64,000 bases of DNA from 67-14 sp035502775 (GCA_035502775.1 DATJUB010000023.1:1-64000), one strand, 5' to 3'. Positions 8,309 through 17,910 are shown, counted from the first letter of the stretch. Made by a program: numbers and translations. The notes: generated by a model not told the origin, from the sequence alone.

Positions 8309-9706
8309 ATGACCCGAGCAAGACCTTCGAAATCACTGGCCGCCCCTTTCCTGGCACCGATCCTGGTTCTAGTGGCGATCCTGCTCGCGGCGCCCTCCAC
8401 CCGGGCGGTCGAGAGCGACGACGCGGCAGCCCCGCCGATCCAGGCCGGCGACGCCTACGTTCCGGGTGAGCTGATCGTCGGCTACCGGGGCGAGGAGCTG
8501 CCCGAAACGGTCGAGATCTCCCCTCAGGCCGACCCGGAAGCGGCCGCCGAACGTCTCGAGGACCATCCCGGAGTCCGGTACGCGACCCCGAACTACGTCG
8601 CCCGGATCTCGTCCTGGATCCCGGATGACATCGGTGTGAACCCCCCGAAACCGGGCAAGGTGAGCGGCTGGGAGAAGAAGCAGTGGAACTTCCTGCCCTG
8701 CCTCAGCCTCTGTCACTCCGGCGCCTCGTCGGGCCCCCAATCGCTTGGCGGCATGAACGTCCTGAAGGCCTGGCGGCAGCTGAGAAAGGCCGGCCGGCCC
8801 GGCGCCCGGGGTGTGAAGGTGGCGGTGCTCGACACCGGCGTCGCCTACCGCGACTACGGCAGCCGCTTCCGGATCGACCCGGATTTCGATTCGCGGACCT
8901 TCCTGCCCGGATACGACTTCGTCGACCATGACCGGCTGCCGCTCGACCGCAACGGCCATGGCACCCATGTCAGTTCGACCATCGCCCAGGCGACCGACAA
9001 CCGGCGCGGTCTCACCGGGATCGCCTACGGGTCGCGGGTGATCCCGGTCCGGGTGATGGACGCCAACGGTTTCGGAACCACCGAGAACATCATCAAGGGG
9101 ATCCGTTGGGCCACCGACCATGGCGCCCGGGTAGTCAGCATGTCACTCAACTTCGCCTGCGGAGCCTCGATCCCGCCGCTCGAAGAAGCGCTGCGGTACG
9201 CGCACTCAAAGGGTGTCGTCCTGGTCGGATCCAGTGGCAACAAGGGCTCACAGACCTGTCCTTCGCTGCCGGCGACCTCGCCCCAGGTGATCAGCGTCGG
9301 CGGCACGACCGAATCGGGCTGCCTCGCCAACTACTCGTTCCGCAGCGACGCGATCGATATCGCCGCCCCCGGCGGGGGATCGACCAAGAACGGCTGCCCG
9401 CATCGCACCGGCGACCGGCCGATCCTCCAGGTCGGAATGATCGGCCAGGACCCCAGCTGGTACGGCATCGAGTCCGGCTGGAAAGGAACCTCGATGGCCG
9501 CGGCCCACGTCGCCGGAGCGGCCGCGATGATCATTGCCGGCGACGCCCTGCCGGACAAGAAGGGACCGAGCCAGGTCAGGACGCGGCTACTGGACACCGC
9601 CCGCAAGCCGGGTTGGGCCAGGGGAAATCCCAGGTCGGGAATCGGCGCCGGCATCGTCAACCTCGGCAAGGCCGTCAATCCGGCCTTCTCCCCGCCTCCC
9701 GGCTGA
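8309..9706 (+). CDS. secreted subtilisin-like serine protease (S8 family)
   Basis: 465 aa. Signal peptide about 1-33, then a short inhibitor-like propeptide (YVPGELIVGYR to about residue 100), then the catalytic domain with Asp175 (VLDTG), His217 (GHGTH), oxyanion Asn311 (SSGN) and Ser395 (GTSMA). Several cysteines (131, 135, 284, 317, 338, 363) could form disulfides outside the cell. No membrane anchor or cell-wall motif is visible, so it is probably released. The four-cysteine protein gene follows, with its own promoter beginning 4 bases after this stop. Confidence 0.93.
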   Translation: MTRARPSKSLAAPFLAPILVLVAILLAAPSTRAVESDDAAAPPIQAGDAYVPGELIVGYRGEELPETVEISPQADPEAAAERLEDHPGVRYATPNYVARISSWIPDDIGVNPPKPGKVSGWEKKQWNFLPCLSLCHSGASSGPQSLGGMNVLKAWRQLRKAGRPGARGVKVAVLDTGVAYRDYGSRFRIDPDFDSRTFLPGYDFVDHDRLPLDRNGHGTHVSSTIAQATDNRRGLTGIAYGSRVIPVRVMDANGFGTTENIIKGIRWATDHGARVVSMSLNFACGASIPPLEEALRYAHSKGVVLVGSSGNKGSQTCPSLPATSPQVISVGGTTESGCLANYSFRSDAIDIAAPGGGSTKNGCPHRTGDRPILQVGMIGQDPSWYGIESGWKGTSMAAAHVAGAAAMIIAGDALPDKKGPSQVRTRLLDTARKPGWARGNPRSGIGAGIVNLGKAVNPAFSPPPG

Positions 9707-9709
9707 TTC

Positions 9710-9738
9710 TTGACACCGCCGCAACTGCGAGGTACAAG
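9710..9738 (+). promoter_or_regulatory. sigma70-type promoter of four-cysteine gene A
   Basis: TTGACA (9710-9715), 17-base spacer, TACAAG (9733-9738), directly after the protease stop codon. Confidence 0.7.
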
Positions 9739-9744
9739 TGCGGT

Positions 9745-9835
9745 GCTCCAGAATCAGTCGCTCGGAAGCGGAGTCGACATGAGGTGCGTCGTGGTCACGA
9801 GGACCAGACCGAGCGGATACGAGGAGAAGTGCGAA
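9745..9835 (+). promoter_or_regulatory. leader RNA of four-cysteine gene A
   Basis: The core at 9781-9811 has GCGTCGT, then GGTC-ACGAG-GACC and AGACCG, the order seen in leaders of the paralogous genes. GAGGAGAAG near the end is the ribosome-binding site. Confidence 0.55.
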
Positions 9836-10312
9836 ATGAAGAGACTCGGCTTGCTTGTTGCAGCCACGTTCACGCTTGCCATACTCGCCCCGGTGGCCGC
9901 ATCCGCGGGGGTCGGAACGATCGAGATGAACGGAAGTGCGCCGTGCAACATCACATACACCTATGGCGGTTCAGTTCCGGGCAGCGGCGCCTTGTCCGGT
10001 TTCGAATCAGATGAATGTGCATTCAATATGACGACGCTCAACCTCCCGACGAAGATTGAGAACCTGAGTTCGGTCGGCGCGACCCTTACGGGAACGCCCG
10101 GGAGTGGTTCCGTCACGATCGACGGCCCCGACCTTCGCGTCACCATGGGGGGTCTAGTCACTTGCAGGTACGAGCTGACGACCCTTCCTACCGGTTCTTA
10201 CCTCCCGGACTACTTCTACACCACTGTCAGTGGCACGGCAGAGAAGTTTGCGGGCAGCTTCCTCTGCCCGGCCTCCATCACACAGATCTACGTGGAGGGT
10301 TCCCTGCCGTAG
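9836..10312 (+). CDS. small secreted four-cysteine protein, family member A
   Basis: 158 aa. Signal peptide about 1-24 (ASA), then a mature domain with the family pattern: Cys in APCNITY, second Cys in ECAFN, third in VTCRYE, and a terminal GSFLCP about 17 residues from the end. No known domain is recognised; the mature part looks beta-rich and would carry two disulfides. The ATG at 9836 is preferred over 9710 because GAGGAGAAG lies 6 bases before it and the signal peptide starts there. It is a stand-alone copy of the family clustered at 38-47 kb. Confidence 0.8.
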   Translation: MKRLGLLVAATFTLAILAPVAASAGVGTIEMNGSAPCNITYTYGGSVPGSGALSGFESDECAFNMTTLNLPTKIENLSSVGATLTGTPGSGSVTIDGPDLRVTMGGLVTCRYELTTLPTGSYLPDYFYTTVSGTAEKFAGSFLCPASITQIYVEGSLP

Positions 10313-10318
10313 GCACCG

Positions 10319-10348
10319 AAAGGGCGCGGCGAGAGTCGCGCCCTTTCC
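10319..10348 (+). terminator. intrinsic terminator-like hairpin after gene A
   Basis: 11-bp perfect stem (10319-10329 with 10338-10348), 8-base loop, stem ending in a short T-run. It also lies after the convergent universal stress gene. Confidence 0.75.
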
Positions 10349-10352
10349 ACCG

Positions 10353-10802
10353 CTACGTGGTGCGGATGATGATCACGCTGCAGGGAGCGTGATGGGAGAC
10401 CTTGTTCGGCACCGAGCCGAGCAGGAAGCGCCGGGCACCGGTCATGCCCTTGTTGCCGACCACGATCAGATCGGCGTCGACCTCTTCGGCGACCTGGAGG
10501 ATGGCGTCGGCGGGATCGCCGTCTCGCGGATGCGGCTTGACCTCGACACCGAAGTCCTTGGCGATGCCGGCGGCGGTGTCGAGCGCGAAGTTGACGTCTT
10601 CGCGCGGGCCGAACTCGTGCTGGACGTCTCCGGGAGCGCCGCTCCGCTCGGAGGCGCTGCGGCTGTTCGGCACGGGTTCGTAGGCGCTGACCACATCGAG
10701 CGAAGCTCCGGTGAGCTGCGCCAGGCTCGCCGCCTGCCGGACGGCCTCTCTGGCCGAGTCCGATCCATCGGTTCCAACGACAATCCGTCTAAACAGCGGC
10801 AT
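10353..10802 (-). CDS. universal stress protein (UspA family)
   Basis: 149 aa, a single Usp domain. It begins MPLFRRIVVGTDGS and ends with the ATP-binding pattern GNKGMTGARRFLLGSV (G-2X-G-9X-G-S). Such proteins bind ATP and respond to starvation or stress in the cytoplasm. The ATG at 10802 with GGGAG upstream is preferred over the longer form. Convergent with gene A; a terminator hairpin lies between them. Confidence 0.92.
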   Translation of the reverse strand: MPLFRRIVVGTDGSDSAREAVRQAASLAQLTGASLDVVSAYEPVPNSRSASERSGAPGDVQHEFGPREDVNFALDTAAGIAKDFGVEVKPHPRDGDPADAILQVAEEVDADLIVVGNKGMTGARRFLLGSVPNKVSHHAPCSVIIIRTT

Positions 10803-10885
10803 GCGACTCCCATCCTCGATTGGCGAGCGAATCAACGTCAATGCTACCGCCGGTCCCGGCGATCAATACGATGCGCGGCCACACC

Positions 10886-11035
10886 CTATCTGGGAAACTC
10901 AGATCTCGGTATTCCCTGAAAGCCGGCTCCCAGAATCTCGTCGGGAGTGGACACGAGTTTGATCGTTCCGATCAGTACGGACGCGAAAAGGAACACGCAG
11001 ATCACGATCATGAGGATTCTCCAATTGGCCGGCAT
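10886..11035 (-). CDS. 49-aa single-pass membrane peptide
   Basis: I do not recognise this peptide. It begins MPANWRILM and has one strongly hydrophobic segment (about residues 7-25) with a short polar tail. It is divergent from the metallo-hydrolase gene with only 31 bases between the two starts. No clear ribosome-binding site is visible. Compact spacing and a clean transmembrane profile support it; no homology is claimed. Confidence 0.5.
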   Translation of the reverse strand: MPANWRILMIVICVFLFASVLIGTIKLVSTPDEILGAGFQGIPRSEFPR

Positions 11036-11066
11036 CTGAGAGCAGCGTAGAAGAAAGAAGCCTGAC

Positions 11067-11795
11067 TTGACACCAAAGGGACTCGAAGAAGTGGGAGACG
11101 GCGTGTACGTGCTGCGCGGCGACCTGCGCAAGGGGCTCAACATCTACTTCCTGCGTGGCCCCGATGGGGAGATCGTCCAGTTCGACGCGGGCAGCAGATC
11201 GATGCTCGGAGCCAACCGCCGCGTCGCCCAGGATCTCGGCGGAATCGACCGGGTCGTGCTCAGCCACGCCCACGCCGACCACCGGGGAACCGCAGGCAGG
11301 CTCGGTCCCCCGGTGTACTGCCATCCGGAAGAGTTCGACGACGCGGGCTCCCCAGCCCATCAGACCCCATACATGGACCTCTCGCTGCTGCCGTTCGCCC
11401 CGGTCAGGATGATCTATCCGACCCTGCTCAGATGGTGGGACGGCGGGCCGGTCGAGATCGCGGGAACGCTCGAAGAGGGAGACGAAGTGGCGGGTTTCAC
11501 GGTCGTCCACTTTCCCGGCCACGCGCCCGGCCTGATCGGCCTCTGGAGGGAGTCGGACCGGCTCGCCCTGGTCAGCGACACGATCTACGTGATCGATTCC
11601 GCCAAGCTGAAAAAGCTGCCCGACGGGCAGGCCAGCGTTCCGCATCCGGCCTGGGCATGGGATCATGCGCAGGCGAAAGCCTCCGTACGCAAGCTTGCCG
11701 ACCTGAAGCCCCAGACCGTCCTCTCAGGGCACGGTGAACCCCTCCGGGCGGCGGATCTCACCGAAACGCTCCTGGCGGCGGCCGACCAGCACTAG
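11067..11795 (+). CDS. metallo-beta-lactamase-fold hydrolase
   Basis: 242 aa. The signature HAHADH lies at residues 67-72 and later ligand candidates are in HFPGHAPG and SGHGE, so a binuclear zinc hydrolase is expected. It is cytoplasmic (no signal). Substrate cannot be told: glyoxalase II-like, lactonase or nuclease relatives share this fold. TTG start at 11067 with AAGAAAG upstream. The next gene starts 5 bases after its stop. Confidence 0.85.
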   Translation: MTPKGLEEVGDGVYVLRGDLRKGLNIYFLRGPDGEIVQFDAGSRSMLGANRRVAQDLGGIDRVVLSHAHADHRGTAGRLGPPVYCHPEEFDDAGSPAHQTPYMDLSLLPFAPVRMIYPTLLRWWDGGPVEIAGTLEEGDEVAGFTVVHFPGHAPGLIGLWRESDRLALVSDTIYVIDSAKLKKLPDGQASVPHPAWAWDHAQAKASVRKLADLKPQTVLSGHGEPLRAADLTETLLAAADQH

Positions 11796-11800
11796 AAACC

Positions 11801-14233
11801 ATGCTCAGCACCTACCTCTCAATCGCCGTGATCATCGGCCTGTCCCTTTTCGTCGGACGGGCGATCATGCGGGCGACCGGCCGGGAGAAATGGTGTGGCC
11901 TCGAACCCGCGGTCGGCTTCGCGGCCCTGATGGCGGTCGAGGGCCTGCTCGCCCGGATCCCCGGAACGCACGAAGCCCTGATCGCCGGCCTGGTCCTGCT
12001 GGTCGCGGTATCGGCCTTCGCCCTGCGGCGAGTCGGCCCGGGCGACATCCCCCGCTCACCCTTCTTCTGGGCCGCCGCCCTGCTGACCCTCGCGATCACC
12101 TCGATTCCGTTCGTGATCTCGGGCCATTGGGGTCTGCTCGGCATGGGCTACAACAACGACCTGGGCCTGCACCTGGCCTGGGCCGAGTGGCTGCGCTCCG
12201 GCTTCGGAACCGAACCGAGCGACGGCTATCCGCTGGGCCCGCACGGTCTGGCCGCCTCACTCTCCTTCCTGCCCAAGCTCTCCCTCGGCCCGGTCTTCAT
12301 CGGTCAGGTGATGGCGATCGCGATCCTCACCGTGATGACCGCCTACGCGGCCCTGGAACGGCTCGGCAATTGGCGGCGGCTGCTCGCCTCGATCCTGGTC
12401 GGCCTGCCGTACCTGATGGCCTCGTACTTCGCCCAAGGTGCGTTCAAGGAACTGGCCGCGGCGATGTTCCTGCTCGCCTTCACCATCGCCCTGCCCCAGG
12501 TGACGCCGCTGCCGCCCGGCCGCCGGGCGAAGCTGATGGCGATCCTGCCGCTGGCCGTGCTGCTGCTCGGCATCGTCTTCACCTACAGCTTCCCGGGTCT
12601 CGCCTGGCCCGCCGCGGTCGTGGTTATCTGGGCGCTGGCCAATCCCGAGGTTCGATCACGCCTCACTCCCAGAGCCCTCTGGGGATACGCCAAGCGTCCG
12701 CTGATCCTGATCCCGTCCGTGCTCGTGCTCGCCCTCGTGGCCGGACTGGCCTGGGGTCCGTTCGGCTTCGGCGACGCCTTCTCCGAAGTCGCGACGAGCG
12801 ACGCTTTCGGCCCGGTCTCGGTGATCGAGGAGTTCGGTGTCTGGCTCACCTCGGACTACCGCCTGGCCGGTGAGGGATCCACTCCCCTGCCGGGCCTGAT
12901 GGGTGCGATCGGCCTGGCCGCCCTGGTCGTGGCCCTGTTCTGGTGGTGGAAGCAGCCCAAATCGATCTATCCGCTGGCCTTTGTCGCCTGCGCGGTCCTC
13001 TACGGGATCTCGCTGCCCTGGGTCGGCGACTACTCGCTGGCGAAAGCCCTGGTGATCAGCGCCCCGATCACGATGGTGGTCATCCTCACGGCCCTGCTGA
13101 GCGGTCCCACGAAGCCCTGGAAACCCAGTCAGGGCATGGAGTTCGGGGCCTGGATGACCCTCGCGGCCGTGTTCGTGATCGGCTGTGCCGCATCCAGCTT
13201 CATCGTCCTCCGAGACGCCTCGGTGTCGCCGCCGGGGAGAGCCGCCGAGTTGGCCGCCTTCCACGACCAGATCTACGGCAAGACCGTGCTCTTCGCCGAC
13301 CAGGACCGCTTCGCTCCGTACTACCTCAGCGGCGCCAAGGTGAGCGTTCCGCTCGACGAGTTCCCCGACCCGAACGTGATCGAGAACGAGCGTAAGCCCT
13401 TCCAGGGCGAAAGTGGTCTCAGCGCGATCGATTTCGACTCCTTCGATGTCGAGACCCTGCGCAAGCACGCGTTCGTGATCACGACGAACGCCGCCTGGAC
13501 CAGCAAGACCCCGCCGTTCTACACCCGGGTCGGCCAGACCGAATCGTTCAGCCTGTGGCGGAAGACCGGGCCCGCCTTCGGCCGGCCGATCATGAACGAG
13601 AAGACGATGCCGGCCAAGCTGGTGATGTGCGAGAACGAGGGCGGCAGGTACTACTCGCAGCTCGACGGGACCGCCACGATCATGCCGGAGGCCCAGGTCG
13701 GGCTGAGGTCCGGCTGGCTCCCCGAGCCCGACCTGAAGCTCGGGGACAGCGCCTCGGTAGAGCTCGATCTGGGCAAGGGCGAGTGGCGGCTGTCGCTCCA
13801 GTACTTCACTCCCAACGGCATGACCATGACCGCGCCCGGCTACCAGCGCCATTTCGAGGCGTCGATCAACGGCCAGCGGCTCTCGAACATGGACACCGGA
13901 AGCACCGGCCAGTTCTGGCCGGCCGGGGTGATCGATATCGATCAGGCCGGTCCGGTCACCTTCACGGTCAAGGCCGCCGAGCCGTCCTTCCTGCAGAAGC
14001 TGACCGGATACTCACGGGAGACCAAGCTGGGCCGCCTGGTCGCGACCAGGGCCGCACCGCGGACCCAGGTTCCGATGTCTCAGATCTGCGACAAGTGGGT
14101 CGATTTCTTCTGGCGGAACAAACCCGCGGACGCCGAGGGGGAGGAGAACGCGCAGCCCGCGGAAAAGTCGTCTACGAAGAAGCCGGAACAGCCGAATCGG
14201 GCACCAGGGCGATCACGGTCGCCCAAGGACTGA
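11801..14233 (+). CDS. large polytopic membrane protein, GT-C glycosyltransferase-like
   Basis: 810 aa. About 12-13 membrane segments occupy residues 1-470; an early extracytoplasmic loop has YNNDLGLHLAWAEW, reminiscent of the acidic loop of GT-C lipid-linked-sugar transferases, though identity is uncertain. Residues about 480-760 form a large extracytoplasmic domain, and the tail is lysine/proline-rich. It follows the metallo-hydrolase by 5 bases, suggesting co-transcription. The 3' end overlaps the convergent antiporter gene by 62 bases. A cell-wall or glycan role is inference. Confidence 0.7.
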   Translation: MLSTYLSIAVIIGLSLFVGRAIMRATGREKWCGLEPAVGFAALMAVEGLLARIPGTHEALIAGLVLLVAVSAFALRRVGPGDIPRSPFFWAAALLTLAITSIPFVISGHWGLLGMGYNNDLGLHLAWAEWLRSGFGTEPSDGYPLGPHGLAASLSFLPKLSLGPVFIGQVMAIAILTVMTAYAALERLGNWRRLLASILVGLPYLMASYFAQGAFKELAAAMFLLAFTIALPQVTPLPPGRRAKLMAILPLAVLLLGIVFTYSFPGLAWPAAVVVIWALANPEVRSRLTPRALWGYAKRPLILIPSVLVLALVAGLAWGPFGFGDAFSEVATSDAFGPVSVIEEFGVWLTSDYRLAGEGSTPLPGLMGAIGLAALVVALFWWWKQPKSIYPLAFVACAVLYGISLPWVGDYSLAKALVISAPITMVVILTALLSGPTKPWKPSQGMEFGAWMTLAAVFVIGCAASSFIVLRDASVSPPGRAAELAAFHDQIYGKTVLFADQDRFAPYYLSGAKVSVPLDEFPDPNVIENERKPFQGESGLSAIDFDSFDVETLRKHAFVITTNAAWTSKTPPFYTRVGQTESFSLWRKTGPAFGRPIMNEKTMPAKLVMCENEGGRYYSQLDGTATIMPEAQVGLRSGWLPEPDLKLGDSASVELDLGKGEWRLSLQYFTPNGMTMTAPGYQRHFEASINGQRLSNMDTGSTGQFWPAGVIDIDQAGPVTFTVKAAEPSFLQKLTGYSRETKLGRLVATRAAPRTQVPMSQICDKWVDFFWRNKPADAEGEENAQPAEKSSTKKPEQPNRAPGRSRSPKD

Positions 14234-15953
14234 CCAGGTCCTTGGTGGTCGAGGAGGCCAGGCGGATCGTCGCCGGACTCCCGCCCCGGTGCTCCCGCAC
14301 AGCGGCGATCGGCAGCGCGTCGATCGGCGGCTTCTCCCCCGGGGGGAACGCCACCATCTTCTCGCCGGTCTCGACCCGGCGCTCGATCTCCTCGGTCTCG
14401 GTCAGGCCGTCGAAGAGCGGTGTCGCGGCCGAGCTGATGATCGGCGCCTTGTCGGAAGGCGAGCGCAGGCGATACACCTGGTCGGGCTCGTAGTTCTCCG
14501 CGAACTGGAACGAGATCACCTGGTTCAAGGTGTCGTCCCGGCTGACCAGGGCCACCGCGGACAGTCCTTCCGCGACCGACTGCGCGGCACCCGAATGCGG
14601 GTTGAGCGGACCGCCGAACGCGATCAATCCCGCCTCCTCGGCGGCCACGGCATCGTCCGCGTCCTCGGTCCAGACCCGGACCTCCGCTCCCGCTTTCAGC
14701 ATCGCCGAGCCCATCGCCAGCGCCCAGGGCGGCGCCCCGATCAGCAGCAGCGACGGCGGCTTCTCCCCGGTGACCCCGAGGATCTTCGCCAGGGTCGGGG
14801 AACCGAGCGCAGAGACGAAAACCGTGCCGACGATCACCAGGAAGGTGATCGGAATGATCATCTCGGCGCCTTCGATCCCCTGCTGGGTCAGCTCGAGCCC
14901 GAACGCGGACGCGGTCGAGGCGGCGACGATCCCGCGCGGGGCCATGCCCGCGAAGAAAGCCCGTTCCTGCCAGCTGAAAGGCAGCCCGGCGGTGGTCGCG
15001 ACGGCCAGGGGCCGCACGATCAGGATCAGGATCGCGACCAGGGCGAGGCCGGGGAAACCGAGATCGACCACCGAATCGACACTCACGTTGGCGGCCAGCA
15101 GGATGAACAGGATCCCGATCAGGATCGGGACCAGGGTCTCCTTGAACTCGGCGATGTAGTCGACCTTGACCTTGTTCTGGTTGGCGAGCACGACACCCAT
15201 CACGATCGTCGCGACCAGACCCGAATCATCGAACAGCGCGTCCGCCGCGGCGAAGCTGGCCACCACGAGCATCAATGTCGCCGCGACCTTGTCGCGCCCG
15301 GCCAGCTTTCGCGATGCGAGCAGGGGCATCAGGATCAGGGCCGCGACCGCGCCGACCAGCAGGCCGCTGCCGAGTGAGAGCAGGATCTCGATCAGATCGA
15401 AGGCGGCCCGGCCATGTTCGCTGGCCAGCGAACCGAAGACCACGACCGCGATGATCGCGCCGATCGGGTCGACCAGGATGCCCTCCCACTTGAGCACGGA
15501 GCGCACATGGGTGGAGGGCCCGATGAAGTCCAGGATCGGCAGGACCACGGTCGGACCGGAGACGATCACCACCGCGCCGATCAGGATAGCCACCGGATTC
15601 GGGATGTCGAACAGCAGGATGATCGCGAGCGACGAGAGGACCCAGGTCACCAGCACCCCGAAGGTGATCAGCCTGATCACGGCGGGTCGCACACCGGATG
15701 CGAGCTCCTCGCGTTTCAGGCTGAGGGCGCCCTCGAACAGGATGATGCCGACCGCGATCTGGACCGCCGGCGAAAGCGCGTCACCGAGCAGGGAGGTCGG
15801 GTCGATCAGCCCGGTGACCGATGTGCCGGCGAGCACACCGACGATCAGCAGCGGAACGATCGCCGGCACCCGGATCCATGTCGCGATCAGGCGCGCGAGG
15901 ACCGAGAGGACGACCACCAGGCTGAGGCCGAGCAGCACCTCGTCCGGACTCAT
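14172..15953 (-). CDS. CPA-type cation/proton antiporter with C-terminal RCK-like domain
   Basis: 593 aa. Twelve or so membrane segments in residues 1-385 with conserved VIVSGPTVVLP and WEGILVDPIGAI, typical of CPA1/NhaP-like exchangers (the Asp is the likely ion site). Residues about 390-490 form a Rossmann-like TrkA-N/RCK domain (LLLIGAPPWALAMG), usually a nucleotide-binding gate. It exchanges Na+ or K+ for protons at the cytoplasmic membrane. The start codon abuts the TetR regulator stop, so the two are translationally coupled, and regulation by that TetR protein is likely. Confidence 0.87.
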   Translation of the reverse strand: MSPDEVLLGLSLVVVLSVLARLIATWIRVPAIVPLLIVGVLAGTSVTGLIDPTSLLGDALSPAVQIAVGIILFEGALSLKREELASGVRPAVIRLITFGVLVTWVLSSLAIILLFDIPNPVAILIGAVVIVSGPTVVLPILDFIGPSTHVRSVLKWEGILVDPIGAIIAVVVFGSLASEHGRAAFDLIEILLSLGSGLLVGAVAALILMPLLASRKLAGRDKVAATLMLVVASFAAADALFDDSGLVATIVMGVVLANQNKVKVDYIAEFKETLVPILIGILFILLAANVSVDSVVDLGFPGLALVAILILIVRPLAVATTAGLPFSWQERAFFAGMAPRGIVAASTASAFGLELTQQGIEGAEMIIPITFLVIVGTVFVSALGSPTLAKILGVTGEKPPSLLLIGAPPWALAMGSAMLKAGAEVRVWTEDADDAVAAEEAGLIAFGGPLNPHSGAAQSVAEGLSAVALVSRDDTLNQVISFQFAENYEPDQVYRLRSPSDKAPIISSAATPLFDGLTETEEIERRVETGEKMVAFPPGEKPPIDALPIAAVREHRGGSPATIRLASSTTKDLVSPWATVIALVPDSAVPASS

Positions 15954-16537
15954 CAGTCGTCTTTCTCGTGTGCCAGGGCCGCTTCCATGTTGGTCGCGAG
16001 CAGTTCGTGGAGCTCTTCGCGCGAAACGATCGGCTCCTTCAGCCAGTCGAACACGATCGCCTGACCGAATCCGACCGATCCCTGAACCGCGACCCTGGTG
16101 ATCGGCTTCACCTCCGACGATCCGAAATGGTTCAGCAGGACGCGGTCGACCACGTGCGTGTTGAAATCCCGGATGGCACCGGCCACGACCACGTCGGGGC
16201 CGGCCGGGCCGCCGCTGAAGAAGGACAGCGCGGCCTCGCGCTGGGACTCGAGCAGATCGAGGACCGAGGTCAGGTTGGCGTCGATCAGTTCGCGGCCGGT
16301 CAGGTCGAGATCGGTGCGCACCATCGACTCGAGCAGCTCGACCAGGTAGTGGATGACCGCGGCGTAAAGGCTCTCCTTGTCGCCGAAGTAGTGGGTGAGC
16401 AGGGCGCGGCTCGCGCCGGCCTCCTCGGCGATCTCGGCCATGGACACCTCGGTGTAGGGCTGCGAGGTGAAGCTGCGGAATGCCGCCTGGATGATCTCTG
16501 CCCGGCGCTCGTCGGGCTTCAGTCGGCGTCTGGTCAC
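15953..16537 (-). CDS. TetR/AcrR-family transcriptional regulator
   Basis: 194 aa. N-terminal HTH (about residues 10-55: EIIQAAFRSF then ALLTHYFGDKESLY) typical of TetR proteins, followed by a ligand-binding helical domain. Directly upstream of and coupled to the antiporter gene, so it probably controls that gene and itself. A ligand cannot be predicted. Confidence 0.87.
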   Translation of the reverse strand: MTRRRLKPDERRAEIIQAAFRSFTSQPYTEVSMAEIAEEAGASRALLTHYFGDKESLYAAVIHYLVELLESMVRTDLDLTGRELIDANLTSVLDLLESQREAALSFFSGGPAGPDVVVAGAIRDFNTHVVDRVLLNHFGSSEVKPITRVAVQGSVGFGQAIVFDWLKEPIVSREELHELLATNMEAALAHEKDD

Positions 16538-16578
16538 GGGGCCATCCTATGTTGCTCCCCGGTCAACGGAGCAGCAGG

Positions 16579-17238
16579 TCAGCGTTTGCGTCCCAGGTTG
16601 GCCACGATGACCGCGACGACGGTGACCAGATAGATCTGGCCGATCAGCGCCTCAGCCGCGGTCAGGGAGCGGCCGAGATTCTCGGCCGGGGCGAAATCGC
16701 CGAGTCCGGCCGTGGTGATCGTGGTCAGGCTGAAGTAGAGATAGTTGCTGAGCCGATCGGCTCCGTCGCCCTGCCTGAAGAACGGGCTGTCGCTGATCTC
16801 GTGGATCAGGCCGAAACCGGATGCGAAGGCCATCGCCATCAGCAGGTAGATGCAGAGCACGCCCATCATCGTGTGGATCGTGATCTGCTGTTTGTCCTTG
16901 ACCTGCCGCATCACACCGCGAGCGATGATCGGTATGCCGACCACCACCAGGACCAGGCTGGCCCCGCGCACGAACAACTGGCCGAAATGCGTATCGAAAC
17001 CGGCCATCGTGATCGAGGAGAGCAGGGCCAGGGCCACGGTGATCTCGCAGGCGATTCGCAGACGATGATCGGACTGGGCCGCCCGCAGGGCGGCCAGCAA
17101 GGCCCCTCCCTGAAGCGCCAGAGACATGACCAGCGACCACCGCCCCTCCGGCGCGGCCATGATGAAGATCATCGAAGCGAGGATCAGGACGAGCGCGAGT
17201 CCGTAACGCTCCCGACCCACCTGCTTCAGGTCTCTCAA
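16579..17238 (-). CDS. potassium channel-like membrane protein
   Basis: 219 aa. Six predicted membrane segments; the last pair encloses the pore loop TTITTAGLGDF, a selectivity filter close to TxGxGD (here GLGD). This places it with voltage-gated-like/two-pore K+ channels, but the typical voltage-sensor arginine array is not obvious. TTG start overlaps the pgl stop by 4 bases (TTGA), so it is the third gene of a gnd-pgl-channel operon. The link between a K+ channel and the pentose phosphate genes is unusual. Confidence 0.82.
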   Translation of the reverse strand: MRDLKQVGRERYGLALVLILASMIFIMAAPEGRWSLVMSLALQGGALLAALRAAQSDHRLRIACEITVALALLSSITMAGFDTHFGQLFVRGASLVLVVVGIPIIARGVMRQVKDKQQITIHTMMGVLCIYLLMAMAFASGFGLIHEISDSPFFRQGDGADRLSNYLYFSLTTITTAGLGDFAPAENLGRSLTAAEALIGQIYLVTVVAVIVANLGRKR

Positions 17239-17900
17239 TTAACCGGATCCAGGTTCAGGTCCGTGACCGTGAGAATGTTCGGGTTGCTGACCCGCGCCGC
17301 CGGAATGCTCTCGTCACCGGAAATCAGCTTGTCGAAGGCTTCCCGTTTGCCGTCCCCGGTGATCAGGAAGAGGATCTTGCGGGCGTCGTCCAGCACCGGA
17401 TAGGTCAGGGTCATGCGCCGGGTTCCCTGATACTCGCCGCTGGTGAGCGCTACCCGGCGATCGGTGACGTCGAGCACCGGGTCACCGGGAACGAGTGACG
17501 CCGTATGCCCGTCGGGACCCATGCCGAGGTGGATCAGGTCGAAACGGTCCGGCAGCGAGTATTCGTAGCTCTGACCCGCGGTCTCGAGATCGGCGGCCCC
17601 CACCGGCATCGGCCGGATCGCGGCCTGGCACATCAGCGGCAGGCTGAGCACGAGGTGGGTCAGGTTGCGCTCGGTGCTTCCGGTCGGGGCGATCCGCTCG
17701 TCCACCTGAAAAAGCGAGGTCTTCGACCAGGGCATGGTGCTTTCGGACAGGATCTCGAGCATGCGCCACGGGGTGTGACCGCCGCTGACCGCGAAGTTGA
17801 ACCTGCCGCGCTCGGCGATCGCCGTCTGGGCGGTCATCTCGACCATCCTCGCCGCTTCCTGGGCGGCCTCTTCTGCGTCGGCGACTGGTTTCGTGACCAT
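17235..17900 (-). CDS. pgl: 6-phosphogluconolactonase
   Basis: 221 aa. Hydrolyses 6-phosphogluconolactone in the oxidative pentose phosphate pathway. Motifs typical of the DevB/SOL family: FAVSGGHTPWRML near the N-terminus, VDERIAP, and LGMGPDGHTASLVPG. ATG 17900 chosen: it follows the gnd stop by 10 bases and the upstream extension is low-quality sequence. Middle gene of the operon gnd-pgl-channel. Confidence 0.93.
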   Translation of the reverse strand: MVTKPVADAEEAAQEAARMVEMTAQTAIAERGRFNFAVSGGHTPWRMLEILSESTMPWSKTSLFQVDERIAPTGSTERNLTHLVLSLPLMCQAAIRPMPVGAADLETAGQSYEYSLPDRFDLIHLGMGPDGHTASLVPGDPVLDVTDRRVALTSGEYQGTRRMTLTYPVLDDARKILFLITGDGKREAFDKLISGDESIPAARVSNPNILTVTDLNLDPVN

Positions 17901-17910
17901 CGCCCCGAGC

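Noticed and set aside
12656..15377. 398-aa minus-strand and 362-aa plus-strand ORFs
   Set aside because: Shadows of the GT-C-like membrane protein and the antiporter.
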